A stretch of 64,000 bases of DNA from Pseudomonas sp. MYb118 (GCF_040947875.1 NZ_JBFRXN010000002.1:3162001-3226000), one strand, 5' to 3'. Positions 34,401 through 42,810 are shown, counted from the first letter of the stretch. Notes: a model not told the origin generated them from the letters alone. A program made the numbers and translations.

Positions 34401-35067
34401 GGGCGATCACCTCGCCGCGACCGTCGCCGAACACCTGCACTTCCAGGTGACGGGCGCGCTGGATGTACTTCTCGATGAACACACCGGCGTCGCTGAAGTT
34501 GTTTTGGCCCAGGCGCTTCACCGCGTCGAAGGATTCGCTCAGCTCGGCGGCGTTGCGGCACACGCGCATGCCGATGCCACCACCGCCGGCGGTGCTCTTG
34601 AGCATCACCGGGTAACCGACCTGCTCACCGGCACTGAGCGCCGCGTCGAGGCTGTCGAGCAATTCGGTGCCTTCGAGCATCGGCACGCCGTGTTGTTTGG
34701 CCAGGGCGCGGGCGGTGTGCTTTAGGCCGAATACCCGCAACTGTTCTGGCGTCGGGCCGATGAAGGCCACGCCTGCCGCTTCGCAGGCCTCGGCGAACGC
34801 GGCGTTTTCCGAGAGGAAACCGTAGCCGGGGTGGATCGCCGTGGCGCCGCTGGCCTTGGCGATGGCGAGGATCTTGTCCACCGCCAGGTAGGTGCCGGCC
34901 GCCGCGCCTTCGCCCAGGCTGTGGGCTTCATCGGCTTGCAGGATGTGCAGGCTGGCGGCATCGGCTTCGGAATACACCGCCACGCCACCGACGTGCAAAT
35001 CGTGCAGGGTGCGCAGGATGCGGCAGGCAATGGCGCCACGGTTGGCAATCAGGACTTTTTCGAACAT
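31402..35067 (-). CDS. Biotin-dependent guanidine/urea carboxylase, carrying an in-frame REPIN
   Basis: 1221 aa. Order: biotin carboxylase/ATP-grasp (about 1-450; GGGGIGMRVCRN glycine loop), AHS2/KipA-type carboxyltransferase part (about 455-765; GTQTSIQDYPGRLGYWAVGV), AHS1/KipI-type part (about 810-1030), and a C-terminal biotinyl domain with ESMKME (biotinyl K1185). Between the two carboxyltransferase halves, residues about 767-797 ([10 protein letters not shown] to SLPQVGG) are encoded by a REPIN. Annotated family members are 'urea carboxylases', but those in operons with DUF1989 genes and a ykkC riboswitch act on guanidine, giving carboxyguanidine. Apart from the insertion the frame is intact, so activity is likely if the linker tolerates 31 extra residues. 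Confidence 0.92.
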   Translation of the reverse strand: MFEKVLIANRGAIACRILRTLHDLHVGGVAVYSEADAASLHILQADEAHSLGEGAAAGTYLAVDKILAIAKASGATAIHPGYGFLSENAAFAEACEAAGVAFIGPTPEQLRVFGLKHTARALAKQHGVPMLEGTELLDSLDAALSAGEQVGYPVMLKSTAGGGGIGMRVCRNAAELSESFDAVKRLGQNNFSDAGVFIEKYIQRARHLEVQVFGDGRGEVIALGVRDCSVQRRNQKVLEETPAPNLPEGMADELCAAAIKLAKAVNYRSAGTVEFVFDSEGQRFYFLEVNTRLQVEHGVTEQVWGVDLVRWMVELAAGDLLPLSVLSQGLKACGHAIQARLYAEDPGRDFQPSPGLLTAVDFPAADGQRLRIDTWVEAGCEIPPYFDPMIAKVICWAPTREQARADLHQALGDSVLYGVETNRDYLRQIVLDTPFASGQPWTRCLEHLVYQANTFEVLSAGTQTSIQDYPGRLGYWAVGVPPSGPMDSRALRLGNRLLGNEEGAAALEITMSGPLLRFNCEAVVAVTGARIPLTLDGEAVAMNRALLIPAGATLSLGTIAGAGARSYLCLRGGLQVPDYLGSKSTFTLGQFGGHGGRALRAGDVLHVPGLNDRNSGQQLPEEQLGDLPAVRQIRVIYGPHGAPEYFTENYIGTFFDTQWEVHFNSSRTGVRLIGPKPEWVRADGGEAGLHPSNIHDNPYAIGAVDFTGDMPVILGPDGPSLGGFVCPVTVIEADLWQLGQLKAGDKVQFLPVDLATARTLALNWNTTCRSELARDGGVSVNTSLPVAPQSRAGSLPQVGGSQKKIESPVVLDIGQADTRLVARLSGDTHLLLEIGAPELDLVLRFRAHALMQALESKHLHGVIDLTPGIRSLQVHYQPEQLPLADLLGIVAGEWDAVCAAKDLQVPSRIVHLPLSWDDPACQLAIEKYMTTVRKDAPWCPSNLEFIRRINDLPNLDEVQRTVFDASYLVMGLGDVYLGAPVATPLDPRHRLVTTKYNPARTWTAENSVGIGGAYMCVYGMEGPGGYQFVGRTLQMWNRYRDVAAFDGKPWLLRFFDQIRFYPVSADELLRIRRDFPLGRFDLNIEHSQLNLAEYQAFLAREAETIGAFRAQQQGAFNAERERWIASGQAHFESDEALVEASEEAPLATGEMSVDSHIAGNLWQVQVQPGSRVAAGDVLVILESMKMEIPLLAPTAGVVREIRVQPGSAVRAGQRVVVLALD
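32676..32768. repeat. REPIN inside the carboxylase coding sequence
   Basis: CCTGTGGGAGCGAGCCTGCTC at the left and GCGAGCAAGCTCGCTCCTAC at the right form a standard inverted REP pair, 93 bases = 31 codons. No stop codon occurs in the carboxylase frame across it. Confidence 0.93.
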
Positions 35068-35369
35068 GGCATAACCCCCGGAGGCGATTGCACATCAGCC
35101 TCGACCTGGGTTGCGGGCCGTCCCGCAGTTTTTCGATCAGCGCCGGGGTCGTCCTCGGCGGGGAAACTCACAATGAGCACCTGAATCTGCTCTTTGTGGG
35201 AGCGAGCCTGCTCGCGATGGTGTATCAGGTACAAAAATGTTGGCTGACACTCCATCGCGAGCAGGCTCGCTCCCACAGAGGGAAAGGGCGCGGAGTGCTT
35301 ATTTTTTGAGGCACTGCCCCGATCTGGCCTGGCACAGCGCAAACAACCACCGCCGCAAGCGCATCAGTT
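35068..35369. other. 302-bp gap between carboxylase and DUF1989 gene, with REPIN
   Basis: A REPIN occupies 35195-35278 (GTGGGAGCGAGCCTGCTCGC and its inverse, spacer about 35 bases). No ORF or promoter is recognised in the rest. The operon probably reads through; the hairpins could change mRNA stability between the upstream transporter/deiminase part and the downstream carboxylase/hydrolase part. Confidence 0.8.
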
Positions 35370-36011
35370 TCAGTTCCATACCAGAAGCTCCGCAGGCGTC
35401 GGGTTGTAGGCGTTGCACGGGTTGTTGAGTTGCGGGCAGTTGGAGATCAGCACGATCACGTCCATCTCGGCCCGCAGGTCGACGTACTTGCCCGGCGCCG
35501 AAATGCCGTCTTCGAAGGTCAGGCCGCCGTCGGCGGTGACCGGTACGTTCATGAAGAAGTTGATGTTCGGCCCGATGTCGCCCTTGCCCAGGCGGCCGTC
35601 GTGGACGCAGGCGCGCAGGTAGTTGTCGCGGCAGCTGTGCATGTAGCGTTTTTCCAGGGCATAGCGCACGGTGTTGCTCTCTTGCGCGCAGGCGCCGCCC
35701 AGGGTGTCGTGGCGTCCACAGGTGTCGGCGACGATGGTCAGCATCGGCTTGCCGAGGTTGGAATACAGCACGCTGCCGGTGCTCAGGTACACGCTGTTCT
35801 GCCGGCGCAGGGTGCGCTGCACGTCGTAGCGTTCCTTGGGGTTGGCCACGCTGTAGAACAACGTGTCGACGGCCTGGTTGCCTTCGAGGTCGAGGATGCG
35901 CAGGGTCTGGCCGGCCTTGACCTCCATCAGCCAGGGTTCGCCGGCCGGGATGGTGGCGCGGTAGACCGCGGTTTCCGCAAGTTTTTCAGCAGTGGCGATT
36001 GCGAGTGACAT
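35370..36011 (-). CDS. DUF1989 protein, carboxyguanidine deiminase subunit (urea carboxylase-associated protein 2)
   Basis: 213 aa. DUF1989 fold: [30 protein letters not shown], then the cysteine-containing [18 protein letters not shown] and [18 protein letters not shown]. Long called urea carboxylase-associated protein 2; homologues in such operons are subunits of carboxyguanidine deiminase, which turns carboxyguanidine into allophanate. Its partner gene lies 11 bases upstream. Confidence 0.85.
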   Translation of the reverse strand: MSLAIATAEKLAETAVYRATIPAGEPWLMEVKAGQTLRILDLEGNQAVDTLFYSVANPKERYDVQRTLRRQNSVYLSTGSVLYSNLGKPMLTIVADTCGRHDTLGGACAQESNTVRYALEKRYMHSCRDNYLRACVHDGRLGKGDIGPNINFFMNVPVTADGGLTFEDGISAPGKYVDLRAEMDVIVLISNCPQLNNPCNAYNPTPAELLVWN

Positions 36012-36022
36012 GGCAGCGATCC

Positions 36023-36748
36023 TCAGGCGAACAGGCGGTCGGTGTTGATGAAGCCGCGCTCGTTTTCCGGGCGCGAGGTGCGGCAGTGTTCGGCGACGCT
36101 GGCGTCGGCGTTCATCCAGCTGAGCTTCAGCGGTTTGGGCGCGTACTGCGGCGACGGGTCCATCGGGTGCTGCAACGCGGTCAGCACCACCAGGGTGTCC
36201 ATCGGTGCGTACAGCTCGATGTAGTCGCCGGCCTTGGAGTTGCCTTCGATGAAGTGGAACTGCCCGGCCTCATCGACATCCACGCGACTGAACAGGTTGA
36301 GGGTCATCAGCAGGTCCGACAGGCCCAGGCCCCACTTGCCCAGTTCCACCAGCAGGTTATCGGTGCCGTTGCGGAAGAAACCGTTGCGCAGTTCCTGGTA
36401 ACGACCGGCGCCGTACTTGTGCGCCACTTCTTCAGCGCACAGCACGCCGCCGAAACTGTCGCTCCAGCCGCAGGTGTCGGCGGTGATCGCCGCCAGCACC
36501 CGGCCCATGTCCGAATACAGGCAGTGGCCGCTGGTGAGCTTGGCGGTGTGCTGGCACTTGAGGCTGTCGGGCAGGTTCAGGCGTTCGGTTTTTTCATGGG
36601 CGTTGAGCAGCGTCAGGCTGACGTTGGCGCCGCCGCGCAGGTCGGTCAGGCGCAGCAGTTGGCCGCGCTTGAGCACGAAGGAGCGATGGCCGCCGCCGGG
36701 CAGGGTTTCTTCGGCGAACGGTGGGAACAGTTGAGTCGAATCAGTCAT
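36023..36748 (-). CDS. DUF1989 protein, carboxyguanidine deiminase subunit (urea carboxylase-associated protein 1)
   Basis: 241 aa. Start [33 protein letters not shown], with [14 protein letters not shown] and [20 protein letters not shown] typical of UAAP1. It forms the deiminase with the neighbouring DUF1989 protein (family knowledge). Which of the two is called CgdA or CgdB I cannot say, so no symbol is given. It is 13 bases downstream of the ABC ATPase gene. Confidence 0.85.
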   Translation of the reverse strand: MTDSTQLFPPFAEETLPGGGHRSFVLKRGQLLRLTDLRGGANVSLTLLNAHEKTERLNLPDSLKCQHTAKLTSGHCLYSDMGRVLAAITADTCGWSDSFGGVLCAEEVAHKYGAGRYQELRNGFFRNGTDNLLVELGKWGLGLSDLLMTLNLFSRVDVDEAGQFHFIEGNSKAGDYIELYAPMDTLVVLTALQHPMDPSPQYAPKPLKLSWMNADASVAEHCRTSRPENERGFINTDRLFA

Positions 36749-36761
36749 GGGAAAACTCCTC

Positions 36762-37550
36762 TCAAGCGGTACGAAGCGCGCCTGCCAGTACGGGCGGCAA
36801 GGCGTCGACGGCGGCGCGTTGGGCGCGGCGGTCGCTGTTCAAAGGGATGTCGTAGGTGATGCGTGCGCCATAGGCGCCGGGGGCGTGCGGGTCGAGGCGA
36901 ACCTTGTCGAACACCAGCAGGCGTGTGCCCAGGCTGAAGCCTTCGGACAGGTCGTGGGTGACCATGAACACCGTCAGCTGCGTCTCGCGCCACAGCTCCA
37001 GGAGCAGGGCGTGCATGTCCTTGCGGATGCCCGGGTCGAGCGCGCCGAACGGTTCGTCGAGCAGCAACACGCGGGGTTTCATGATCAGCGCCTGGGCGAT
37101 GGCCAGGCGTTGCTGCATGCCGCCGGAAAGCTGCGCCGGGTACTTGTCCAGCGCGTGGCCCAGGCCGACCTTGTGCAGCAACACCGCAGCCTGTTCGCGT
37201 GCATCTTTTTTCGCCCGGCCAAACAGCCGCCCGAGCAACGGCGAGCGCGGCAGTTCGAGGCCGAGGGCGACGTTGTCCAGCACCGATAAATGCGGGAACA
37301 CCGAGTAGCGCTGGAACACCACGCCACGGCTCGCGTCCGGTTCGCTGGCCAGGGCCTGGCCGTCGAGCAGGATCTCGCCGCGACTGGCGCGCTCCTGGCC
37401 TAGCAGCAGGCGCAGGAAGGTCGATTTGCCGCAACCGGAGGCGCCGACCAGGGTGCAGAATTCGCCCTCGTTGACGTTCAGGTTCAAGCCTTCGAGCACC
37501 ACCTGGTCGGCGTATTGCTGCCAGACGTTCTTGACGCTGATGAAGCTCAT
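36762..37550 (-). CDS. ABC transporter ATP-binding protein (NitT/TauT type), guanidine/urea operon
   Basis: 262 aa. Walker A GASGCGKST, ABC signature LSGGMQQRLAIAQAL, Walker B VLLLDEPFGALD and the switch histidine in VTHDL are all present. It energises uptake through the adjacent permease, whose gene overlaps it by 4 bases. Its place in a riboswitch-controlled operon suggests guanidine as substrate. Confidence 0.92.
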   Translation of the reverse strand: MSFISVKNVWQQYADQVVLEGLNLNVNEGEFCTLVGASGCGKSTFLRLLLGQERASRGEILLDGQALASEPDASRGVVFQRYSVFPHLSVLDNVALGLELPRSPLLGRLFGRAKKDAREQAAVLLHKVGLGHALDKYPAQLSGGMQQRLAIAQALIMKPRVLLLDEPFGALDPGIRKDMHALLLELWRETQLTVFMVTHDLSEGFSLGTRLLVFDKVRLDPHAPGAYGARITYDIPLNSDRRAQRAAVDALPPVLAGALRTA

Positions 37551-38362
37551 GCCCGTGCTCCTTCATACCAGGGAAACGCACGTTGGGTCAGGCGCTTGAG
37601 GCCCCAGTCCATCAACCAGGCGAGCAGGGTGATCCACACCACGTACGGCAGGATGACGTCCATCGCCAGGTAACGCCGCACCAGAAAAATCCGGTAGCCC
37701 AGGCCGTCGGTCGAAGCGATGGCCTCGGCCGCAATCAGGAACAACCAGGCCGAACCGAGCATCAGCCGCAGCGAGATCAGCAGCCGCGGCAGCAATTGCG
37801 GCAGCACCACGCGCAGCATCAACGTCCAGGTCGAGGCGCCGAGGGTCTGAGCCTTGATCAGCAACTCCACGGGAATTTCCCGCGCCCGCTGTTCCAGGTC
37901 CCGCGCCAGGGCCGGGGTGATGCCGATCACGATCAGCATCACTTTCGACAATTCGCCCAGCCCAAACACGATGAACAGAATCGGCAGGATCGCCAGTGGC
38001 GGCACCATCGACAGCACCGTCAGCAGGGGCGACAACGGCGCACCGAACAGCGGCAGGGTGCCGGCGGCGATGCCCAGGCACAGTCCGGCCAGCGCGCTGA
38101 TGCCCAGGCCAATGGCCAGGCGTTGCAGGCTCGAAGCGGTGTCCTGCCACAGCAGGAAGTCCCCGGTGCGCGTGTCCGCCGTGAACGCCAGGCGCTTGAC
38201 CGCATCGGCCATTTGCACGGCGCTGGGCAGCAGCTTGTCGTTGGGGTTTTCCGTCAGCCGTTCGGCCGAGCCCATGAAGTAGGCGAACAGCACCAGGGCG
38301 AACGGCAGGATCACCAGCAACAGGCGACTGGCGCGATCCGGGTGACGATTGATCAGGCGCAT
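37547..38362 (-). CDS. ABC transporter permease, guanidine/urea operon
   Basis: 271 aa, about six transmembrane helices. The EAA-loop-like segment EIPVELLIKAQTLGASTWTLMLRVVLPQLLPRLLISLR is typical of NitT/TauT-type permeases. A long periplasmic loop follows helix 1 (ERLTENPNDKLLPSAVQMAD). It forms a 4-base overlap with the ATPase gene and is 15 bases after the binding-protein gene. Confidence 0.9.
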   Translation of the reverse strand: MRLINRHPDRASRLLLVILPFALVLFAYFMGSAERLTENPNDKLLPSAVQMADAVKRLAFTADTRTGDFLLWQDTASSLQRLAIGLGISALAGLCLGIAAGTLPLFGAPLSPLLTVLSMVPPLAILPILFIVFGLGELSKVMLIVIGITPALARDLEQRAREIPVELLIKAQTLGASTWTLMLRVVLPQLLPRLLISLRLMLGSAWLFLIAAEAIASTDGLGYRIFLVRRYLAMDVILPYVVWITLLAWLMDWGLKRLTQRAFPWYEGARA

Positions 38363-38377
38363 GGCCAGGTCCTCTTC

Positions 38378-39445
38378 TTACAGCTTGGCGTCGGCGGCCA
38401 TTTGCACGTAGCTGGGGTCGAAGCGCAGCTTGAGATTGCCGGTGTCGCCGCTGGTCACGCCGTTGGCGAAGGCCATGCCGACCGCGCTGGTGTCCTTGGC
38501 GCCTTCACCCAGCAAGCCGTGCTGGAAGGAGAACTCGGCGACCCGGCGCATGGTTTCCGGCAGCTGTTTACTGGTGGCGAAGGCCAGGGCTTCCTGCGGG
38601 GTGGCGAACAGCTTGGTGGTGTCCAGTTGCGCCTGGAAGCCTGCGAGGTCGGTACCCGAAGCCTTGGCCATGTGTTCGAGCGCGGCCTTGCTGGCGGCGT
38701 TCTTCGCGTTCATCAACTCGACCACTTCGAACCAGGCGCCGGTCAGGGCCTTGCCCAGGGCCGGGTTGTCCTTGAGGGTGGCGCTGTTGACCACCATCAT
38801 GTCCATGATTTCGCCGGGGATCTGGCTGGAGTTGAACACTTCGGTCACGCCGGGCTTGGCCTTGATGTCCGAAAGCATCGGGTTCCAGGTGGTCACGGCA
38901 TTGACCTGCTCGGTGTTGAACGCGGCGGAGATGTCGGCGTCGGAGGTGTTGACCACTTTCAGGTCTTTCTCGGTGAGGTCCACCGAGTCCAGCGCGCGGG
39001 CCAGCAGGTAGTGGGACACCGACAGTTCCACCAGGTTGACGTCCATGCCCTTTAGGTCGCTGACCTTCTTGCCTTCACCCTTGAGCACAACGCCGTCGTT
39101 GCCGTTGGAGAAATCGCTGACGATCAGCGCGGTGCTGTCCACGCCACCGGCGGCGGGAATGGTCAGCGCGTCCATGTTGGTCATGGTGCAGCCATCGAAC
39201 TGGCCGGCGGTGTACTGGTTGATCGACTCAACGTAGTCGTTGAGCTGTACCACGTCGATCTTGATGCCGTACTTCTTCGCCCATTTGTCGACGATGCCCT
39301 GGCTGCCGGCGTACTCCCATGGCATCCAGCCGGCGTAGATGGTCCAGCACACGCTGAAATGGTCTTTCTGGGCGGCTTGCGCCGAAAAGCTCACGACGGC
39401 GGCGAAGGCGGCGGCAAGCAGGGCGGGTAAACGAAGCTGGGGCAT
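38378..39445 (-). CDS. ABC transporter substrate-binding protein, guanidine/urea operon
   Basis: 355 aa from the ATG at 39445 (CTGGAG upstream); the longer open frame runs through the riboswitch and is not coding. The signal peptide ends SAQA near residue 25. The mature protein (KDHFSVCWTIYAGWMPWEYA) belongs to the NitT/TauT-like binding proteins found with urea carboxylase operons. It is the first gene of the operon and directly follows the riboswitch, so uptake is the first controlled step. Confidence 0.9.
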   Translation of the reverse strand: MPQLRLPALLAAAFAAVVSFSAQAAQKDHFSVCWTIYAGWMPWEYAGSQGIVDKWAKKYGIKIDVVQLNDYVESINQYTAGQFDGCTMTNMDALTIPAAGGVDSTALIVSDFSNGNDGVVLKGEGKKVSDLKGMDVNLVELSVSHYLLARALDSVDLTEKDLKVVNTSDADISAAFNTEQVNAVTTWNPMLSDIKAKPGVTEVFNSSQIPGEIMDMMVVNSATLKDNPALGKALTGAWFEVVELMNAKNAASKAALEHMAKASGTDLAGFQAQLDTTKLFATPQEALAFATSKQLPETMRRVAEFSFQHGLLGEGAKDTSAVGMAFANGVTSGDTGNLKLRFDPSYVQMAADAKL

Positions 39446-39501
39446 GGTGGTTCTCCAGTTGATCTTGGGCGGACAGGACGGCAGCGGCACCGTGAACGGT
39501 G

Positions 39502-39600
39502 GCTTGTCTCCCGGGCTTTTGTCCCGCCGTGTAACCTCAACTGGAGGTCGCCAACTCTCGGACCAGCCACTCGTATCAACGAGCCGGAACCCTAGTCGGC
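39502..39600 (-). ncRNA. Guanidine-I (ykkC) riboswitch
   Basis: Minus-strand conserved blocks in the right order and spacing: CTAGGGTTCCG (39595-39585), CTGGTCCGAGAG (39566-39555), ACACGGCGGGAC (39532-39521) and AAAAGCCCGGGAGAC (39520-39506). These are the hallmark ykkC aptamer sequences. It lies 57 bases upstream of the binding-protein ATG. The downstream TGTCCGCC (about 39470) is complementary to the aptamer's GGCGGGACA with one mismatch, a possible expression switch (inference). Class I aptamers turn expression on when guanidine binds. Confidence 0.93.
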
Positions 39601-39655
39601 CATTTGCAAATTGTGGTGCCGCGAACCTGTGATGACTCCTGCACGGCTTTGCTAA

Positions 39656-39671
39656 AGCGAGAGGCGTGCCA
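39656..39671 (-). promoter_or_regulatory. Sigma-54 promoter of the guanidine operon
   Basis: TGGCACGCCTCTCGCT matches the -24/-12 consensus TGGCACG-N4-TTGCW at all but one position, with the GG and GC elements correctly spaced. It lies about 56 bases upstream of the riboswitch. It implies RpoN plus an activator such as NtrC (nitrogen limitation). I found no convincing NtrC site upstream; TGCACCGCGATGCA at 39758-39771 is too short. The rest of the 39446-39887 gap has no gene. Confidence 0.75.
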
Positions 39672-39887
39672 AGTTGTTGCAGGCCTTGCGGTTCGGGCCA
39701 TTGCCTGCGTCGGTGCGGGGGAGGTGGGTGGTTGCCTGCGTCGAGATGGTGCGGCCGTGCACCGCGATGCAGCATTGCTGGCCGCTGATCCGAAGCCCGG
39801 CAGGGGTGCGGCACTCGCGTCCTGAAAGCCAGTCAAAACAGATGTCAGCCGGTCCTGTGTCGGCTGCTGGTCTTTCAGGAGGCCGCC

Positions 39888-40130
39888 ATGTTTCGTCGAC
39901 TGTTGCTGGGTGTCGTGCTCGGCGTCGGGCTGTCCGGCTGCTACTACTACGCCGGCTCCTACGACGTGTATTCCTCGCCTTACTACACCCCAGGCTACGC
40001 GCCTTATTCTTACTACTACGGCCCCCGTTATTACTATGGTCCGCGCTTTTATGGGGGCTATCGCTACTACTATTGGGGCGGCCACGGCCCGCGTTATTAC
40101 GGCGGTGGATACCGAGGGTGGCACCATTAA
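39888..40130 (+). CDS. Small tyrosine-rich lipoprotein
   Basis: 80 aa. The signal peptide with lipobox LSGC puts the lipid-attached cysteine at residue 18. The mature part is mostly Tyr, Gly, Arg and Pro (YYYGPRYYYGPRFYGGYRYYY type). CAGGAGGCC precedes the ATG. No known domain. Likely anchored in the outer membrane. A larger paralogue with a similar leader (CAGGAGGCCGC before ATG) lies 168 bases downstream, which argues that both are real genes. Confidence 0.75.
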   Translation: MFRRLLLGVVLGVGLSGCYYYAGSYDVYSSPYYTPGYAPYSYYYGPRYYYGPRFYGGYRYYYWGGHGPRYYGGGYRGWHH

Positions 40131-40298
40131 TCAAAGCGTGAATAGATGAAAAACCTTTCATCGGCGAGATGTTTCAACTTGTTGCAGTGACGCACCAGAT
40201 TTCGAATTCGATGTCTGATCTTTCGACAGTCCCAGAAAGAATCGACTGTCGCTCGCCAGCGTCGCTGGTGTGGCTCACTCGCGGTCCAGGAGGCCGCT

Positions 40299-40748
40299 AT
40301 GTATCGCCGACTACTTCTCATCGCTGTGCTTGGTTTGTCTGTAGGTGCTTGCGTGCCCTATGCCGATGGGGGCAGCTACTACAGCTCCGAGGTGTATTCA
40401 TCCCCGGCGCCGTATTACTCCGGTGGCGGGGCTTATTACTCCAATGGCGGTTACTACACGGCGCCGCGCCGCTACTACTCACCGCCCGCGCGGTATTACC
40501 AGCCAACGCCGCGCTACTACGTTCAACCGCGGGTCTATCAACCGGCCCCGCGTTACTACCAGCCTTCCCCACGATACGATTACCGCGCGCACCAGAGCCG
40601 CGGCTGGGACAACCATAGCCGCAGCGGTTGGGACAACCGCAACAGGGGCGGGTGGAACAACGACTACCGGGGCGGGGGACGCGACAGCCATCGAGGTGGG
40701 CGCGGCGACGGTCGCGGCGATCATGGTGGGCGAGGTGGGCATCGGTAA
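40299..40748 (+). CDS. Tyrosine-rich then Arg/Gly-rich lipoprotein
   Basis: 149 aa. The signal peptide MYRRLLLIAVLGLSVG is followed by lipobox cysteine C18. Residues about 25-95 are repeats of YY, PRYY and QP; residues about 100-149 are RGW/RGG/GGR repeats, strongly basic. It is probably intrinsically disordered, and the Tyr/Arg composition is of the sort known to mediate weak multivalent binding (inference). Paralogue of the gene at 39888-40130 with an extra C-terminal basic tail. Confidence 0.75.
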   Translation: MYRRLLLIAVLGLSVGACVPYADGGSYYSSEVYSSPAPYYSGGGAYYSNGGYYTAPRRYYSPPARYYQPTPRYYVQPRVYQPAPRYYQPSPRYDYRAHQSRGWDNHSRSGWDNRNRGGWNNDYRGGGRDSHRGGRGDGRGDHGGRGGHR

Positions 40749-40770
40749 TTTCGGGCCAATGTAATCCTCA

Positions 40771-40860
40771 TGTGGGAGCGGGCTTGCTCGCGAAAGCGGT
40801 GTACCAATCGGCAAAGATGCTGACTGAAACGCCGCTTTCGCGAGCAAGCCCGCTCCCACA
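40771..40860. repeat. REPIN
   Basis: Inverted pair GTGGGAGCGGGCTTGCTCGC / GCGAGCAAGCCCGCTCCCAC with about 40 bases between; the GCTTTC/GAAAGC flanks also pair. Confidence 0.9.
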
Positions 40861-40867
40861 TTCGTTA

Positions 40868-41980
40868 TCAGTGATCCTGCAAATCCGCCAGCGGATGCCG
40901 CCCCTCCCAGACCTTGTGGAAATGCGCTTCCACCACCGCCTCCGGCACCGTATTGATATCCGACCAATGCCAATGCGGCTTCTGATCCTTGTCGATCAGC
41001 CGCGCGCGCACCCCTTCGCTGAATTCCGGATGACGGCAGCAGTTCAAACTCAAGGTGTATTCCATCTGGAAAACCTGGGCCAGTGACAGGTGGCGGGCGC
41101 GGATGATCTGTTCCCACACCAGGTGCGCGGTCAGGGGCGAACCTTCGGTCATGGTCCGGGCGGCGCGGCTGAGCAGCAGGTCGCTGCTGTCGCGCTGCTG
41201 GCTGATGGCCTTCCAGGCGCAACGCACATCGCTGACATCCAGAAGCTCATCAATCTGCGGGCGACGCGGCAGCCACTGGGCGTCGGGCAGTTGCGCGGCG
41301 GCTTCCTGTTGCAAGGCCTTGAGCAGGCTGTTGAGCTGCATCGCCGTCTGTTCCTGCCAGTTCAATTGCAGCAGGCCTTCGATCAGCGCCGGTTGCTGTT
41401 CATCGAGCAGAAAGCGGTCGGCCAGCCCCAGGTCGATCGCGTCCCGGCCGTTCATGTGCGCGCCGGTCAGGCCGAGGAACAGCCCGAGCTTGCCGGGCAG
41501 GCGCGACAGGAACCAACTGGCGCCGACGTCCGGGTACAGGCCGATACTGATTTCCGGCATCGCCAGGCGACTGCTCGGCGTGACGATGCGAATGCTCGCG
41601 CCTTGCAGCAGGCCCATGCCCCCACCTAGCACGTAACCATGGCCCCAGCAGATCAAGGGTTTGGGGTAGGTGTGCAGGTTGTAGTCCAGGCGATATTCCG
41701 CCGCGAAGAAGTGCGCAGCCAGGGGCGGCACCTCACCGGGGTGGGCGCGACAGGCTTCCACCAGGCTGCGCACTTCACCGCCGGCACAAAAGGCCTTGGC
41801 GCCGTTGCCACGCAACAGCACGCAGACGATCTGCGGGTCCTTGGCCCAGGCGTCCATCTGGTCGCGCAGGGCGTTGATCATCGGCAGGCTCAAGGCATTC
41901 AGGGATTTCTCGGCGTCCAGGCTGGCGATGCCCAGGCGTGCGCCGTCGGTGCCGGTGTGTTCTTCGAAGTGCAGATTCAT
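40868..41980 (-). CDS. Enoyl-CoA hydratase/isomerase family, 3-hydroxyisobutyryl-CoA hydrolase-like
   Basis: 370 aa from the ATG at 41980, with GAGGTCACG upstream. A crotonase-fold core (KAFCAGGEVRSL and PLICWGHGYVLGGGMGLLQGA oxyanion-hole segments; MPEISIGLYPDVGASWFLSR) plus the long C-terminal ECH_2 extension (SEGVRARLIDKDQKPHW) typical of 3-hydroxyisobutyryl-CoA hydrolases of valine catabolism. The size agrees. It stands alone, so the pathway is not confirmed by context. Confidence 0.85.
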   Translation of the reverse strand: MNLHFEEHTGTDGARLGIASLDAEKSLNALSLPMINALRDQMDAWAKDPQIVCVLLRGNGAKAFCAGGEVRSLVEACRAHPGEVPPLAAHFFAAEYRLDYNLHTYPKPLICWGHGYVLGGGMGLLQGASIRIVTPSSRLAMPEISIGLYPDVGASWFLSRLPGKLGLFLGLTGAHMNGRDAIDLGLADRFLLDEQQPALIEGLLQLNWQEQTAMQLNSLLKALQQEAAAQLPDAQWLPRRPQIDELLDVSDVRCAWKAISQQRDSSDLLLSRAARTMTEGSPLTAHLVWEQIIRARHLSLAQVFQMEYTLSLNCCRHPEFSEGVRARLIDKDQKPHWHWSDINTVPEAVVEAHFHKVWEGRHPLADLQDH

Positions 41981-42112
41981 CGTGACCTCGATCGGGAATT
42001 TGAGGATTAAGTATGATCGCTGTGTGGGAAAGTGCCGGATCTGCGTCAGATCAATTGACAAGCGTGATGGGCTTTCCTAGGGTTCGCCCCATTGTTTTTG
42101 CCGGGTATGACC

Positions 42113-42805
42113 ATGACTGCTGACGACCGTATCAAACTCGAACCGAGCTGGAAGGAGGCACTGCGTGCTGAGTTCGACCAGCCCTACATGGCAGAGTTGC
42201 GCAATTTCCTGCAACAGGAGCGCGCGGCCGGCAAAGAGATCTATCCACCGGGCCCGCTGATTTTCAACGCGCTCAATTCCACGCCGCTGGACAAGGTCAA
42301 GGTGGTCATCCTCGGCCAGGACCCGTATCACGGCCCGGGCCAGGCCCATGGCCTGTGCTTCTCGGTGCAGCCGGGCGTGCCGGCGCCGCCGTCGCTGGTG
42401 AACATCTATAAAGAGCTCAAGCGCGACCTGAACATCGACATCCCCAATCACGGCTACCTGCAAAGCTGGGCCGACCAGGGCGTGCTGATGCTCAACACCA
42501 CCATGACCGTGGAGCGCGCCAACGCCAACGCGCACAAGGACAAGGGCTGGCAGTTTTTCACCGATCGGATCATCGAAGTGGTCAGCCAGCAACAGCCGCA
42601 CCTGGTGTTCATGCTGTGGGGCTCCCATGCCCAGAGCAAACAGAAGCTGATCGATGCCACCAAGCACCTGGTGCTGACCTCGGTGCACCCGTCGCCGTTG
42701 TCGGCGTATCGGGGCTTTCTGGGTTGCGGGCACTTCAGCCGGACCAACAAGTTTCTCGAGCAGAATGGCGAGACGCCGATCGAGTGGCGGTTGCCGCCGC
42801 TCTAA
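42113..42805 (+). CDS. ung: Uracil-DNA glycosylase
   Basis: 230 aa from ATG 42113 ([17 protein letters not shown]); an ATG two codons upstream is possible. Family 1 UDG motifs: [15 protein letters not shown] with catalytic D70, the uracil-binding [11 protein letters not shown] region, and [17 protein letters not shown] with the catalytic histidine and DNA-intercalation loop. It removes uracil from DNA in base-excision repair. Confidence 0.95.
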   Translation: MTADDRIKLEPSWKEALRAEFDQPYMAELRNFLQQERAAGKEIYPPGPLIFNALNSTPLDKVKVVILGQDPYHGPGQAHGLCFSVQPGVPAPPSLVNIYKELKRDLNIDIPNHGYLQSWADQGVLMLNTTMTVERANANAHKDKGWQFFTDRIIEVVSQQQPHLVFMLWGSHAQSKQKLIDATKHLVLTSVHPSPLSAYRGFLGCGHFSRTNKFLEQNGETPIEWRLPPL

Positions 42806-42810
42806 AAAAA

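Noticed and set aside
39758..39771. TGCACCGCGATGCA as an NtrC enhancer site upstream of the guanidine operon
   Set aside because: NtrC sites have a 17-bp TGCAC-N7-GTGCA-like form; this palindrome is three bases too short and imperfect.
38378..39814. Longer binding-protein ORF starting at 39814
   Set aside because: The extension covers the sigma-54 promoter and the whole riboswitch; the ATG at 39445 has a ribosome binding site and is followed by a proper signal peptide.
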